Shown piece after piece: positions 13,817-23,584 of a DNA stretch of 32,783 nucleotides. The stretch is taken from contig LJNK01000037.1 of the NCBI GenBank assembly GCA_001303025.1, positions 1 through 32,783 on the forward strand. Direction: 5' to 3'. The notes under the pieces are model-generated. The model was not told the DNA's origin. It ran no database searches and was given only the letters and a program-made list of their open reading frames with translations. The position numbers and the translations under genes are program-made. Every line of letters begins with the position of its first letter. The first letter of the stretch is position 1. This stretch comes from Deltaproteobacteria bacterium SG8_13. Its GTDB lineage: Bacteria > Desulfobacterota > Desulfobacteria > Desulfobacterales > SG8-13.

Positions 13817-15058
13817 CTAGTGCTTTTTCGTCCTCTTCCAGTGTTTATGCCATTGCCACTTCGAGGGAAAGTATAGACTGGCGAACACCCCGCCGTGATC
13901 GGACCCCCAGTTGGGTGTAAACCACAGTGGGTAGATGGGCCTTGTGCCGGTCACGAACGCCAGCGGCAGAAAAGAGCCGTCGCGAACGAAGATGTGGTCG
14001 ATTCTTTCATACAGCTGTGAGGTCGTGTTCGACAGATCCTCGAGCTGGCAGCAGGTGAAGCCGTCCGGATCGAAATACCGCAGAATGTTTGTGTCCCACA
14101 TGTCCGCAAACCCCGCACCGGCAATGACCTGATACGGTGGGATAATCGGGCCGACCGGCAGGTCATCGGGCCGGGAGTTGAAATCACCGAGCAGAATCAG
14201 CTTCCTTCCGGGAGGAGTGGTCGCCAGCAGCGTTGCTGCGAGCTCCACCGACTGCAGGGACTGCACGATTGCGCTGCCGGGCTCTTCGGGGTCGGGCAGA
14301 TCTATTTCGAGATGGGTGTTCACGAAACGGTATTTCTTGCCCCCCACCCTGGCGTCCACACCGACAAAGCCCCGCGCGATGGCTATCGGACCGATCGGGC
14401 TCAGTGGTACGCCCGCAAAAACGGTGTAGTTGCACCCATCTTCGGACGGAGTGGAAATGAAGGTGTCGGGAAAGGGCAGGCCCATTCCCGCAACCGGGCT
14501 GGGTATCGGAACCCCACAAAGTCCGCCGGAGGAGTAGTGCCCGGCCAGCGGCGTGTAGTCGACACCTATTCGCGCGAGAATCACGTCGCGGTCCACAACG
14601 GATATCCATTGATCCGGGAATTCGTCCTCATCGATAAAAACCGGGATGGTGATATTCAGGTTGACCGAAGTCGCTGCCACCACGTATTGCAGGCCTTTGT
14701 CGGCAAGGGCCTGGAGCGTCTCGGCCAAATGGTCGACAAAGGGCGGTCCGACGTTTTCGCCGTCGAGCTTGAAATCGAAGACCTCCTGCAGGCCGATCAG
14801 GTCCGGCCGGGTGAGCGCAACTTCCTTTGCGAGACTCTGGGCCCTCAACGGAAAGTAATTTGCTCCGACCTGCGCGAGTGCTGTCTGAACAGCGGCGGCA
14901 AACTCTTCAGGTGACTGCGCCACAACAATCGGCGTCAGGTCCGCGCCCAGGTACTGGTTTCGGGTCATCACCTTGATGCCGCCTCCGGCCAGGGCCGCAG
15001 AGGCGCATACACCAATGACCAGCATTGCGGCCAGTGCGAATCCGAACAGACGTTTCAT
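13817..15058 (-). CDS. Secreted endonuclease/exonuclease/phosphatase (EEP) family protein
   Basis: 413 residues from the ATG at 15058, with AAAGGAGAG upstream. Residues 1-24 are a signal peptide (FGFALAAMLVIGVCASAALA). EEP motifs follow: IKVMTRNQYLGADL (metal Asn), DLIGLQEVFDF (metal Glu, about residue 94), FVNTHLEIDLPD (catalytic His), LLGDFNSRPDD (GDFN), and NWGSDHGGVFASL (final Asp-His pair). The superfamily includes DNase I, sphingomyelinases and inositol phosphatases. A secreted bacterial member of this length could act on extracellular DNA, lipid or sugar phosphate, and the sequence does not decide. The Lys/His/Trp-rich C-terminus (KWQWHKHWKRTKKH) is strongly basic. An AT-rich upstream region separates it from the divergent DJ-1 gene. 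Confidence 0.88.
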   Translation of the reverse strand: MKRLFGFALAAMLVIGVCASAALAGGGIKVMTRNQYLGADLTPIVVAQSPEEFAAAVQTALAQVGANYFPLRAQSLAKEVALTRPDLIGLQEVFDFKLDGENVGPPFVDHLAETLQALADKGLQYVVAATSVNLNITIPVFIDEDEFPDQWISVVDRDVILARIGVDYTPLAGHYSSGGLCGVPIPSPVAGMGLPFPDTFISTPSEDGCNYTVFAGVPLSPIGPIAIARGFVGVDARVGGKKYRFVNTHLEIDLPDPEEPGSAIVQSLQSVELAATLLATTPPGRKLILLGDFNSRPDDLPVGPIIPPYQVIAGAGFADMWDTNILRYFDPDGFTCCQLEDLSNTTSQLYERIDHIFVRDGSFLPLAFVTGTRPIYPLWFTPNWGSDHGGVFASLYFPSKWQWHKHWKRTKKH

Positions 15059-15532
15059 CGTGACTCTCCTTTCGTTACGGCACCGTCCAGAACCGGCGCC
15101 ACGTGAGTGGCATATCCTTTGTGTGGCGATGGATAGTAACAAGCAATCATGAAAAGTGCGCCAGGAGGAGAACCAGCGGGAACGGGTGTGTACGAAACGC
15201 TGCACGCAAGAGACAACAAACTAATATTATAATGCAAAAATCGTGCAAATACCTTTTGATCACACCGTCGAAAATACTTGTGAAATCATAGGCAGTTACC
15301 ATTTCCAGTACAACGTACTACCATCGGGCAGTGAAGTGATTTACTCAAAATTAGTATTTCTATTTCACATATTTTACTATTTTACCCAATTCAATAATAA
15401 AACCCGCATGACCCTGCCCTTCTGCCCTTAGCGCGCCGAGCTTGTTGACGTGCCGGGTTTCGATCGTATCTTTTTGACAATGAAACCACATCGCATTGGC
15501 TGTGAACGATCCACGGCGAAAGGAGAAAACCC
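15059..15532. other. Divergent intergenic region with AT-rich island
   Basis: About 475 bp between the divergent EEP and DJ-1 genes. 15215-15415 is far more AT-rich than the surroundings and contains TATAAT at 15229-15234. No gene is supported. The likely DJ-1 promoter is listed separately. Confidence 0.5.
15445..15472 (+). promoter_or_regulatory. Candidate sigma-70 promoter for DJ-1 family gene
   Basis: TTGACG (15445-15450), a 16-base spacer, TATCTT (15467-15472): five and four of six consensus bases. It lies about 60 bp before the DJ-1 start with a GAAAGGAG ribosome binding site between. Confidence 0.4.
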
Positions 15533-16057
15533 ATGCGGCTCAAAGGAAAAACCGTCGGCATTCTCGTCGGTCCCGGATATGAGGATCTGGAGTACTGGGT
15601 ACCGTGCATGCGCATGAAGGAAGAAGGGGCGCAGGTCCGGGTGATCGGCACCCAGGCGGGCAAAACCTACGCCAGCAAAAGCGGCGGTCTGACCGCTGAA
15701 AGCGAGGTGGCCGTCGGCCAGATAGCCGCCGACCGGCTCGACGCGCTGATTGTGCCGGGCGGCTGGGCCCCGGACAAGCTGCGGAGGGATGCGAACATCC
15801 TGCAGCTGGTCCGGGAGATGAATGACAGGGGCAAAATCCTGGGATTCATCTGCCACGCAGGCTGGGTGGCCGCCAGCGCCGGGATCTGCAAAGGCAAAAA
15901 AGCCACCGGCAGCACCGGCATCAAGGACGACATGGAAAACGCCGGGGCCACCTGGGTCGACGAACCGGCATTTCGGGAAGGCAATCTGGTGTGGGGCCGC
16001 GTGGTGGCCGATATACCGGACTTTTGTCGGCTGCTGGTCGAGGCACTTTCAGCGTAA
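15533..16057 (+). CDS. DJ-1/PfpI family protein
   Basis: 174 residues; the ATG at 15533 has GAAAGGAG upstream. The class I glutamine amidotransferase-like fold is clear: VGILVGPGYEDLEYW with the conserved acidic residue Glu17, DALIVPGGWAPD, and the nucleophile elbow GFICHAGW with Cys107-His108. PfpI/YhbO-type proteins are cytoplasmic and are reported as intracellular proteases, chaperones or glyoxal/methylglyoxal detoxifying enzymes. The Glu-Cys-His set needed for these activities is present here. A small winged-helix-like gene follows after 22 bp and probably shares the transcript. Confidence 0.92.
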   Translation: MRLKGKTVGILVGPGYEDLEYWVPCMRMKEEGAQVRVIGTQAGKTYASKSGGLTAESEVAVGQIAADRLDALIVPGGWAPDKLRRDANILQLVREMNDRGKILGFICHAGWVAASAGICKGKKATGSTGIKDDMENAGATWVDEPAFREGNLVWGRVVADIPDFCRLLVEALSA

Positions 16058-16079
16058 TTTTTCATGAGGAGCCACTTTC

Positions 16080-16313
16080 ATGTCCAGCGACGAAGACCGA
16101 ATAATACTCAGGCTGTTGGCCAGGGAATGGGAACACAGCGGGCCGCCGGGCATTCTTTCCATCAGCGACATCGTCGCGGCGGTGGAGCTGGCGCCCAGCG
16201 AAACGCTGCAGACGCTAAAAAAGCTGTTCACAAGAGGCCTGGTGGACATAAATTCGATGAAAACCAGCGCATTTCTGACCCCCGAGGGATACGAGGCCGC
16301 CGAAACCAGATGA
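16080..16313 (+). CDS. Small winged-helix-like protein
   Basis: 77 residues; the ATG at 16080 is preceded by GAGGAG. The sequence IILRLLAREWEHSG, SISDIVAAVELAPSETLQTLKKLFTRGLVDI and FLTPEGYEAAE reads as helix, helix-turn-helix, and a wing ending in the TPEGY motif seen in MarR/PadR-like and other winged-helix proteins. It may be a small DNA-binding regulator or a protein-binding winged helix. It is downstream of the DJ-1 gene in a likely operon. I do not recognise a named family. Confidence 0.7.
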   Translation: MSSDEDRIILRLLAREWEHSGPPGILSISDIVAAVELAPSETLQTLKKLFTRGLVDINSMKTSAFLTPEGYEAAETR

Positions 16314-16528
16314 AGGCACCGGCAGTCGGGCCAGCTGCGCTGCAGGCAACAATGGGGGGCTGCTGCGAACTGCCGGAAACACTTGACAGCGGCAACGAGG
16401 ACAGCTAACAGGGTGCAAATGATCGGCGGCCGCCACAAGCACCACGGCGCAGCAACCAGTAGTTCTGCCGCTGCTGGGGCGTCTGCCATGTTAAAACCAT
16501 TTCCCGCTGTCCAAAGATCTGATTTCCC

Positions 16529-17020
16529 ATGCAGCAGGCACACCGCACAGTCGTGTTATCCATCGCAATGGCGACCCTGGCCGCCGCGGTCATCTGGGGA
16601 TGCTATCCGAAACCGGTGGGCCCGATCGGCCCGACCGGGAAAAAGCTGACCTGGGCTGCGATGGACAAAGATCAGCGCCGGGTGCACATGCGCAACGCGG
16701 TGCTGCCGCGGGCGGCAGCCATTTTCCAGCAGTGGCGTCCGCAGCGCTATGGCACCGTCGACTGCGACCTGTGCCACGGCCGGGGGGCGGCCGCCGGCAT
16801 CTTCGACATGCCCACCGACCACCTGCCCCGGCTCAGCGGGGAGATGCTGCTGGGGCCCGAGTTAGAAAAGCACCCGGAAACCACACGGCTGAAGCTCGAC
16901 CGCCTGGTTCCGGAGATATCCGATGCCCTCGGCGTCAAGCGCTTCAGCCTGATCACCCGCCGGGGCTTCGGGTGCTACTCCTGCCACCTGGGCCCGACCG
17001 GGCCTCTTTTCGGAAACTGA
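16529..17020 (+). CDS. Diheme c-type cytochrome, probable lipoprotein
   Basis: 163 residues from the ATG at 16529; the ribosome binding site is weak. The N-terminal hydrophobic segment ends in AAVIWGC (Cys25), an atypical but plausible lipobox, so the protein is exported and may be lipid-anchored. Two heme c attachment motifs are visible: CDLCH (79-83) and CYSCH (149-153). MPTDHLPRLS contains a Met and a His that could serve as distal ligands. It should carry electrons in the periplasm or on the outer membrane, typical for sulfate and metal reducers. No cytochrome partner is adjacent; DUF488 follows 72 bp downstream. Confidence 0.82.
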   Translation: MQQAHRTVVLSIAMATLAAAVIWGCYPKPVGPIGPTGKKLTWAAMDKDQRRVHMRNAVLPRAAAIFQQWRPQRYGTVDCDLCHGRGAAAGIFDMPTDHLPRLSGEMLLGPELEKHPETTRLKLDRLVPEISDALGVKRFSLITRRGFGCYSCHLGPTGPLFGN

Positions 17021-17092
17021 ACCAAGGCCTCCCGCCAGGCAAAAACCGCAGCGTTTTGCAGCCGCTGCTGGGTCGGCGCAAAGGAGAGAGAC

Positions 17093-17479
17093 ATGTCCAT
17101 TTCCGTTGTCCGCCTGGGAAGTCCGCGGGGGGAAAACGAGGGCCTGCGAATCGGCACGGTGCGCAGGCCGCCGCGCGGTGTTCCAAAGGCCGAGCTCGCC
17201 TCCCGGAACTTTTACGACGTGTGGCTGCCCAATCTGGCCCCCAGCGAGGAGCTGCTCAAACTCGGCCGGGCGGCCGATGACGAAAAGCGCTGGCGGACCT
17301 TTACCCGAAAATACCGCGCGGAAATGAAAACTCCCGCCAACCAACGGCTGCTCGACCTGCTGGCGGCCCTGTCCGCGCAGACGAATTTTTCGGTTGGGTG
17401 CTATTGTGCCGATCAGGGCCGGTGCCACCGGTCGATCCTGCGCGCACTGCTTGCCGAACGCGGTGCGCTGTTCGCCTGA
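17093..17479 (+). CDS. DUF488 family protein
   Basis: 128 residues from the ATG at 17093; AAAGGAGAG lies upstream. The family hallmarks are present: RIGTVRRPPRGVPK near the N-terminus (about 18-32), RNFYDVWLPNLAPS (about 38-51), WRTFTRKYRAEM (about 67-78), and the Cys-rich signature FSVGCYCADQGRCHRSIL (about 98-115), which matches the usual C-x-C...CHR motif. DUF488 proteins are small cytoplasmic proteins of unproven function; the Cys/His/Arg motif suggests a catalytic or phosphate-binding site. Spacing to the upstream cytochrome gene allows cotranscription. Confidence 0.88.
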   Translation: MSISVVRLGSPRGENEGLRIGTVRRPPRGVPKAELASRNFYDVWLPNLAPSEELLKLGRAADDEKRWRTFTRKYRAEMKTPANQRLLDLLAALSAQTNFSVGCYCADQGRCHRSILRALLAERGALFA

Positions 17480-17660
17480 CAGGCCCACCGGCAGAAAACC
17501 GGAAAACCAGGCAGGCTTTGGCGCCGCGATTGCCCGAGGGGAGAACTGCTTTGCAGTAAAGTCTTGCATTTCAACCATCTGTTCCTATCTTGATCCTACC
17601 GGTAACATCTAGGACCTGTCACACCATATACCAACCCATACGATACACAGGAGATATATA

Positions 17661-18395
17661 ATGAAAACGATACTGTCTTTTCTGTTGATATTGATGCTGT
17701 CATCTGCGGCCGTCGCCGGCGAGTTCGTCACCTACACGGTAGACGGCGCAAAATACGAGGGCTACTGGGCCCCTGCCACTGCAAAAGCCCCGCTGGTGCT
17801 GATCGTCCACGACTGGGACGGGCTGACCGATTACGAGGTCAAACGCGCCGAGATGCTGGTGCAAAGAGGGTACACAGTGTTTGCCGCCGATCTGTTCGGG
17901 GCCGGGGTCCGGCCGACCGAGGTCAAGGACAAGCGCCAGCACACCGGGGAGCTTTACAAGGACCGGGGAAAAATGCGCGCCCTGCTGTACGGCTCGCTGA
18001 AAGAAGCCCAATCCAGGGGGGCTAACGTCGACAACGCCGTGGTGATGGGGTACTGCTTCGGCGGGGCCGCCGTGCTCGAATTTGCCAGATCCGGGGCCGA
18101 CGTGAAGGGGTTTGCCACCTTTCACGGCGGGCTGCAAACACCGGAGGGGCAGGACTACGCCAAAGCGAAGGGTAAGTTCTTAATCCTGCACGGTGCGGCC
18201 GACACGGCCATTACCATGGATGTTTTTGCCGCGCTGGCCAACGAGCTGGAGGCCAAGGGCCTTGCGCACGAGATGATCGCCTACGGTGGCGCCCCGCACG
18301 CTTTTACCGTGTTCGGCGAGGACCGCTACCGGCAAGATGCGGACAAAAAATCTTGGAAGCGCTTCATGGAGTTTCTGGGTGAAACACTCGAATAA
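17661..18395 (+). CDS. Exported dienelactone hydrolase family protein
   Basis: 244 residues; the ATG at 17661 has CAGGAG upstream. Residues 1-20 form a signal peptide (ILSFLLILMLSSAAVAG), placing this member in the periplasm, unlike classical cytoplasmic dienelactone hydrolase. The alpha/beta-hydrolase triad is complete: Cys132 in MGYCFGGAA, Asp181 in HGAADTAI, His213 in GAPHAFTV. The oxyanion region VLIVHDWDGL is also present. The family cleaves dienelactones and other esters; the substrate here is unknown and no aromatic degradation genes are adjacent. A stable hairpin between this gene and the convergent SRPBCC gene probably ends both transcripts. Confidence 0.92.
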   Translation: MKTILSFLLILMLSSAAVAGEFVTYTVDGAKYEGYWAPATAKAPLVLIVHDWDGLTDYEVKRAEMLVQRGYTVFAADLFGAGVRPTEVKDKRQHTGELYKDRGKMRALLYGSLKEAQSRGANVDNAVVMGYCFGGAAVLEFARSGADVKGFATFHGGLQTPEGQDYAKAKGKFLILHGAADTAITMDVFAALANELEAKGLAHEMIAYGGAPHAFTVFGEDRYRQDADKKSWKRFMEFLGETLE

Positions 18396-18429
18396 CGGGC
18401 CTGCGTAACCTGGTAACGAAGGGGGCTCG

Positions 18430-18466
18430 GGGGCACCTGCGCTGATCGTATCGCAGCCGTGTCCCC
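18430..18466. terminator. Bidirectional terminator-like hairpin
   Basis: Long imperfect stem between convergent genes: GGGGCAC-CTGCG (18430-18441) with CGCAG-CC-GTGTCCCC (18452-18466), allowing one G-U pair and a small bulge, loop about 10 bases. No T-run. Confidence 0.45.
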
Positions 18467-18505
18467 TGCCCTCGAACAACCTTCCCGCTGCACGGAAACC
18501 GGCTG

Positions 18506-18943
18506 TCAAAAATCCGGATCCTGCGGATGGGGACGCCCGCGTCCCTCTTCGAGGTATTTTTTCAAGCTCACCCCCAGGAAAAACCCCCACTTGCTGTTGC
18601 AGTGCATGTAAAACTCGCTGGGCTCGCTCCAGTCGCGGTGACCGAACAGCAGCTCCGTGCCGTTTTCGTGGGGGCGGATTTCAAAGGTCAGCCGGGTGCC
18701 GATCCACTCCGGTATGCCGTCCGTGCAGCGCCACTCGACGTATTTGCCGGGCTGCAGGTCGACCACCTGCATATCGGGGCCCATGTTGCCGTCTCCGAAG
18801 CGAAACGTTGCCCGGCTTCCCACCTGCGGCCGCGCTTCGGTCATCGGCGTCCACCAGCCCGCCAGCCCGTCTTTGGTGGTCAGCGCCACGTACAGTTTTT
18901 GCGGTGAGGTGTTGATGACGATTTTATGCAATATGTCGGTCAT
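18506..18943 (-). CDS. SRPBCC / AHSA1-like ligand-binding protein
   Basis: 145 residues from the ATG at 18943, with CGGAGG upstream. The SRPBCC (START-like, Aha1 C-terminal-type) pattern is clear: IVINTSPQKLYVALTTKDGL (strand 1 and helix), WWTPMTEARPQVGSRATFRF, VEWRCTDGIPEWIGTRLTFE, ENGTELLFGHRDW, and a C-terminal helix FFLGVSLKKYLEEG. These proteins form a deep hydrophobic pocket and act in stress response, polyketide cyclisation or toxin-antitoxin settings; no ligand can be assigned. The upstream 290 bp to the divergent RND operon presumably contains both promoters. Confidence 0.87.
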   Translation of the reverse strand: MTDILHKIVINTSPQKLYVALTTKDGLAGWWTPMTEARPQVGSRATFRFGDGNMGPDMQVVDLQPGKYVEWRCTDGIPEWIGTRLTFEIRPHENGTELLFGHRDWSEPSEFYMHCNSKWGFFLGVSLKKYLEEGRGRPHPQDPDF

Positions 18944-19236
18944 AAGAACCTCCGTGTAATCGATGCAATCGAAGCCCGCCGGGCAAACATCCCGGTATTT
19001 CGCTGCTGTGTATCTGCCGGTGCAGCGGCGGGCGAAAGATTTTCCCATGGAAAGCAGCAGTCCACTGCTATGGGTCGATGGTAAGCACGCCGCCAATGAT
19101 CTGCAACAATGCTCATCATCGACCATTTTGTCATTGTACATTCAAACGAAAAAAGGCAGTATCTGCCATATCTTCCAAAATGTTGCGTTTTGCAGTAAAC
19201 TGCTGCCGTGAATGACACTATTGCCTGTATGTTGCT

Positions 19237-20451
19237 ATGAAATCGAGCACCCTTAGAACTTTTATTTTGACGCTTCTTCTGCTGGCAGTGGCGGCGGGAA
19301 TCAGCTGGACACTGTTCGGTAAATTTGCGGATCGGGCCGTCTCCGGCAGAAACGGCAGGGCTTCCCGATCGGTGCCGGTGGAGGTGGCCGGGATTCAGCG
19401 CGGGCCGATCGCACTGCAGCGCACTTTCAGCGGGGAGCTGGAGTCGCTGGCCGAGTTCGTCGTCGCACCGAAAGTCAGCGGCCGGGTGGAGCAGGTCATG
19501 GTGGACATCGCCGATACGGTCACGCGGGGGCAGATCGTTGCCGAGCTCGACAACGATGAATACATCCAGGCCGTGGCCCAGGCCCGGGCCGACCTGGTGG
19601 TGGCCAGGGCCAACCTGTCCGAGGCCCGAAGCGCCCTGGAAATCGCCAACCGGGAGTTCAAGCGCTCCGAGTCGCTGCTGCGGCGCAAGATCGTATCGGA
19701 TTCGGACTTCGACGCCGCCCGGCAGGACCTGCTGGTAAAGCAGGCCCAGCTGCAAGTGGCCGAGGCCCAGGCGACCAAGGCCGAATCCTCGCTGGAAACC
19801 GCCAATATCCGGCTCGGCTATACCAAGGTGACCGCGGGTTGGACCGGCGGCGACGATCATCGCATTGTCGCCGAGCGCTACGTGGATGAAGGCCAGACCG
19901 TCGCCGCCAACACACCGCTGCTGTTGATTGTCGAACTCGATCCCATCGTCGGGATCGTATTCGTCACCGAGCGCGACTATGCGCGCTTACAACCCGGGCA
20001 GGCCGTTTCGCTGACAACCGACGCCTATCCGGGCGAGCAGTTCACCGGCCACATCGATCGCATCGCCCCGGTCTTCCGCAAGGCAACCCGCCAGGCGCGC
20101 ATCGAAATGGCCATCGACAACCCCCGGCACCGGCTCAAGCCGGGCATGTTCGTCAGGACCACCGTGGTGCTGGCGCAGGTGCCGGAGGCCACCATCGTCC
20201 CGGAACAGGCCCTTACCGTCCGCGATGACCGCAGCGGTGTGTTCATCCTCAGCGATGACGGCAAATCGGCGATGTGGCGCGAGGTAACGGTGGGCATCCG
20301 TGACGGCAGACAGGTGCAGGTGGAAGGCGATGGGCTGTCCGGCCGGGTGGTGACTTTAGGCCAGCAGCTGTTGGACGACGGCTCTTCGGTCACGATTTCC
20401 TCCGGGCAGAACAACACCGCTGCCGGCTCTGAAAAAGGCAACCCCCAATGA
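19237..20451 (+). CDS. RND efflux periplasmic adaptor (HlyD/AcrA type)
   Basis: 404 residues from the ATG at 19237; I see no good ribosome binding site. An N-terminal membrane anchor ([19 protein letters not shown]) is followed by the membrane-fusion-protein architecture: lipoyl half [20 protein letters not shown] (about 74-93), an alpha-helical hairpin of about 85 residues (about 110-195, Ala/Glu/Arg-rich), the second lipoyl half, then the beta-barrel with [17 protein letters not shown] and [14 protein letters not shown]. The protein bridges the inner-membrane permease to an outer-membrane channel. Its stop overlaps the permease start by 4 bp (ATGA), so the two genes are coupled. No outer membrane factor is encoded nearby. 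The substrate cannot be read from the sequence. Confidence 0.93.
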   Translation: MKSSTLRTFILTLLLLAVAAGISWTLFGKFADRAVSGRNGRASRSVPVEVAGIQRGPIALQRTFSGELESLAEFVVAPKVSGRVEQVMVDIADTVTRGQIVAELDNDEYIQAVAQARADLVVARANLSEARSALEIANREFKRSESLLRRKIVSDSDFDAARQDLLVKQAQLQVAEAQATKAESSLETANIRLGYTKVTAGWTGGDDHRIVAERYVDEGQTVAANTPLLLIVELDPIVGIVFVTERDYARLQPGQAVSLTTDAYPGEQFTGHIDRIAPVFRKATRQARIEMAIDNPRHRLKPGMFVRTTVVLAQVPEATIVPEQALTVRDDRSGVFILSDDGKSAMWREVTVGIRDGRQVQVEGDGLSGRVVTLGQQLLDDGSSVTISSGQNNTAAGSEKGNPQ

Positions 20452-23400
20452 ACCTTCCGAGTTTCAGTGTCAGGCGCCCGGTTTTCACGACCATGGTGAC
20501 CCTGATCCTGGTCATCCTCGGGGCCGTTTCCCTCGGCCGGCTGCAGATCGACATGCTGCCCGACATCGAACTGCCGACGCTGAGCATCCGCACCGACTAC
20601 GAGGGGGCCAGCCCCGAGGTGATGGAGCGGCTGGTAACCCAGATCATCGAGGAGATCGTCGCCACGGTGCCCGGGGTGGAGGAAATCACGTCGACCTCCT
20701 CAGAGGGCCGCAGCAACGTTCGCGTCAGTTTCGTGTGGGGCACGGATATCGACACGGCGTCCATCGACGTGCAGGGCATACTCGAAGACGAGATCAACGA
20801 ACTGCCCGATGACGTCGTGCGGCCCCGTGTCCGAAAATTCGACATCGCCAGTTTTCCGGTCGTCATACTCGGTGTTTCCAGCAGCCTCGACCCGGTGGAA
20901 CTCACGGAACTGATCGAGGTCCAGATTCGGTACCGTTTCGCCCGCGTGCCCGGTGTTGCACAGGTGGACGTTTTCGGAGGTTTTAACCGCGAGGTGCGGG
21001 TCGAACTCGACCCGGGCCGGATCACCGCTGCCGGCCTGCCCTTGGACCAGGTGCTCGATGCCATTCGCGACGCCAACCTCGACCTTCCGGCGGGCAAGAT
21101 CGAACAGGGACGCTACGAGGTCACACTGCGCGCACCGGCCGAGTTCATCAGCCTCGATCAGATCCGCGACACGGTCATCGTCCGGCGCGACGGCGGCGCC
21201 ATTACGCTTGGGCAGATCGCCGACGTCAAAGACACTTACGAGAAGCTGACGCGCATCGTGCGCGTCAACGGCGGGCGCGGTCTGCGCATCGGCATTCGCA
21301 AGCAGGCCAATGCCAACACGGTTGAGGTCTCCCGGCGCATCCTGTCTGAAATCGATGCGATCAACCAGGAATTTCCCCAGATCAGCGTTGTGCCGGTGAT
21401 CAACCAGGGCAACCTGATCGAGCGCTCCATCGCCAATGTGGCCCGCTCGGTGATCTACGGGGGCGGGCTGGCCATCGTGGTGCTGCTGTTTTTCCTGCGC
21501 AGCATCCGCAGCACGGTGGTGATATCCCTTTCGATCCCAATCTCCATCGTGGCCACGTTTGCGTTGATTTACTTCGGAGGGCTTACGATCAACCTGATGA
21601 CGCTGGGCGGGCTGGCTTTAGGAGTGGGCATGATGGTCGACAGTTCCATCGTCGTGCTCGAAAACATCTTCCGCCGCCGCAGTGAAAACCAGGAAACGCC
21701 CCAGGACGCGTCGGTAAACGGTGCCCGGGAGGTCGGCCCGGCCATCGTGGCCAGCACCATCACGACGCTGGTCATTTTTCTGCCGCTGGTTTTTGTCCGC
21801 GGCGTCTCGGGCATCCTTTTCAAAGAGATGGCCTATGTAATCATTTTCGCGCTGATCTGCTCGCTGACACTGGCGTTGAGCCTCGTGCCCATGCTGGCGT
21901 CCCGGCTAATGTCGTCGGACCGACAACGCCACAAAGATCCGGCATTGAGGCCTTACCGCTGGATCAGTGCCGCAAGCTCGGCCTTTGGGAGACTCGAAAA
22001 CGATTACCTGCACCTGTTGCAGTGGGTGTTGGGCCATCGCCTGATCACGGTTGTCGCCGCTGCTGCCGTGCTTGGCGCCAGTCTGCTGCTGCTGCCGCTG
22101 ATCGGCAGTGAGTTTCTGCCCCCCAGCGACGAGGGCGAGGTGCGCGTGACCGGAAAGATGGAAATCGGCACCCGGCTCGACCTGGTGGATCGGCAGACCC
22201 GCATTATGGAGCGGATCGTGCAGCCGGCGGTTCCCGAAACGGTGTCGTCGGTGGTCATGGTCGGCGCCACCGGCTGGCGGGCCGATGCGGGCTCGGAAGG
22301 GGAGCTGCGCATATCGCTGGTGCCGGCCACCAAGCGCAAACGCTCCAATCTGGCAGTTGCACGAGACCTGCGGAAGCGATTGGACGGCAATGTACCCGGC
22401 ATGGAGATCCGCATCCGGGCCCCGCAGGGCCAGTTTTTGCTGCAGAGACTGCTGGGCGGCGACGAGGGACTCACCGTCGAGATCCGCGGCTACGAGCTTG
22501 TCACACTCGATGCGCTGGCTGCCCGGGCCGCCAAGCTGATGGCGGATGTGCCGGGCATCACCGACGTGCAGACCAGTCTCGAAGCCGGCATTCCCCAGCA
22601 GGAAATCCGGGTAAACCGCGACAAGGTCGCCGATCTCGGCCTGAGTGTTCGCGATGTCACCGAACTGTTGCAAACCGCGGTGGCAGGGGCCACAGCCGGA
22701 GAGTACCGCACCGGGGGTAATTCCTACCGCATCCTGGTGCAGCTCAAAGATGCCGAGAAGCGCTCCATCGACGAAATCCTGAACCTTGCACTGACCACCG
22801 CATCCGGTGAAAAAGTGGCCCTGAGAAACGTCGTCACCGCCATCCCGGGTCGCGGTCCGATCCTCATCGACCGCAAGGATCAGCAGCGCAGGGTGACGGT
22901 GCACGCCAACATCGCTGACCGCGATCTGGGTTCGGTGGCCGCAGAAGTGCAGGACCTGCTGGACCAGATCCCCCGTCCCGTCGGGTATGAGCTGACCGTG
23001 GCCGGCAATTTCGAAGAACAGCAAAAAGCCTTCCGGGAACTGGTCATCTCGCTGGTGCTGGCGCTGGTGCTGGTCTACATGGTGCTGGCCTGTCAATACG
23101 AATCACTGCGCAGTCCGCTGGTGGTGATGTTTTCCGTGCCCGTGGCGGCGGTTGGCGTGCTGGTGACGCTGTTTGTGACGAAAACAACGCTGAATGTGCA
23201 GTCGTACATCGGCTGCATTATGCTGGGGGGGATCGTGGTCAACAACGCCATCCTGCTGGTGGACCAGGCCGGTCGGCTGGTCCAGGACGGAATGGCTACC
23301 CGGGATGCGCTGACCGAGGCCGGCCGCCGCAGGCTGCGGCCGATTCTGATGACCACCCTGACCACGATCCTGGGGCTGCTGCCGCTGGCGCTGGGCATCG

Positions 23401-23537
23401 GCGAAGGGTCCGACGCCCAGGCACCGCTGGCACGGGCGGTGGTGGGCGGACTGACCGGATCGACGTTGATCACGCTGGTGCTGATCCCGGCCGTCTACTC
23501 GCTGTTTCACCCCGACCCACATCGCATCGCCACTTAG
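20448..23537 (+). CDS. RND efflux permease (AcrB/MexB-like superfamily)
   Basis: 1029 residues, normal RND length. [20 protein letters not shown] is TM1; two large periplasmic loops follow TM1 and TM7 (TM7 near [21 protein letters not shown]). TM4 carries [14 protein letters not shown], with the proton-relay Asp and Ser in place of the second Asp. TM10 carries [14 protein letters not shown]. The last TM lies near [15 protein letters not shown]. It exports substrates from the periplasm or inner leaflet using the proton gradient, with the upstream adaptor. The D-S (not D-D) pair is common in the branch away from AcrB. Drug, lipid or metal substrate is unknown. An amidohydrolase gene follows 47 bp later. 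Confidence 0.95.
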   Translation: MNLPSFSVRRPVFTTMVTLILVILGAVSLGRLQIDMLPDIELPTLSIRTDYEGASPEVMERLVTQIIEEIVATVPGVEEITSTSSEGRSNVRVSFVWGTDIDTASIDVQGILEDEINELPDDVVRPRVRKFDIASFPVVILGVSSSLDPVELTELIEVQIRYRFARVPGVAQVDVFGGFNREVRVELDPGRITAAGLPLDQVLDAIRDANLDLPAGKIEQGRYEVTLRAPAEFISLDQIRDTVIVRRDGGAITLGQIADVKDTYEKLTRIVRVNGGRGLRIGIRKQANANTVEVSRRILSEIDAINQEFPQISVVPVINQGNLIERSIANVARSVIYGGGLAIVVLLFFLRSIRSTVVISLSIPISIVATFALIYFGGLTINLMTLGGLALGVGMMVDSSIVVLENIFRRRSENQETPQDASVNGAREVGPAIVASTITTLVIFLPLVFVRGVSGILFKEMAYVIIFALICSLTLALSLVPMLASRLMSSDRQRHKDPALRPYRWISAASSAFGRLENDYLHLLQWVLGHRLITVVAAAAVLGASLLLLPLIGSEFLPPSDEGEVRVTGKMEIGTRLDLVDRQTRIMERIVQPAVPETVSSVVMVGATGWRADAGSEGELRISLVPATKRKRSNLAVARDLRKRLDGNVPGMEIRIRAPQGQFLLQRLLGGDEGLTVEIRGYELVTLDALAARAAKLMADVPGITDVQTSLEAGIPQQEIRVNRDKVADLGLSVRDVTELLQTAVAGATAGEYRTGGNSYRILVQLKDAEKRSIDEILNLALTTASGEKVALRNVVTAIPGRGPILIDRKDQQRRVTVHANIADRDLGSVAAEVQDLLDQIPRPVGYELTVAGNFEEQQKAFRELVISLVLALVLVYMVLACQYESLRSPLVVMFSVPVAAVGVLVTLFVTKTTLNVQSYIGCIMLGGIVVNNAILLVDQAGRLVQDGMATRDALTEAGRRRLRPILMTTLTTILGLLPLALGIGEGSDAQAPLARAVVGGLTGSTLITLVLIPAVYSLFHPDPHRIAT

Positions 23538-23584
23538 CTTTTACCAAAGCCCGGGATAATAAAAAAGACAGGAGAGGTGAGCCC

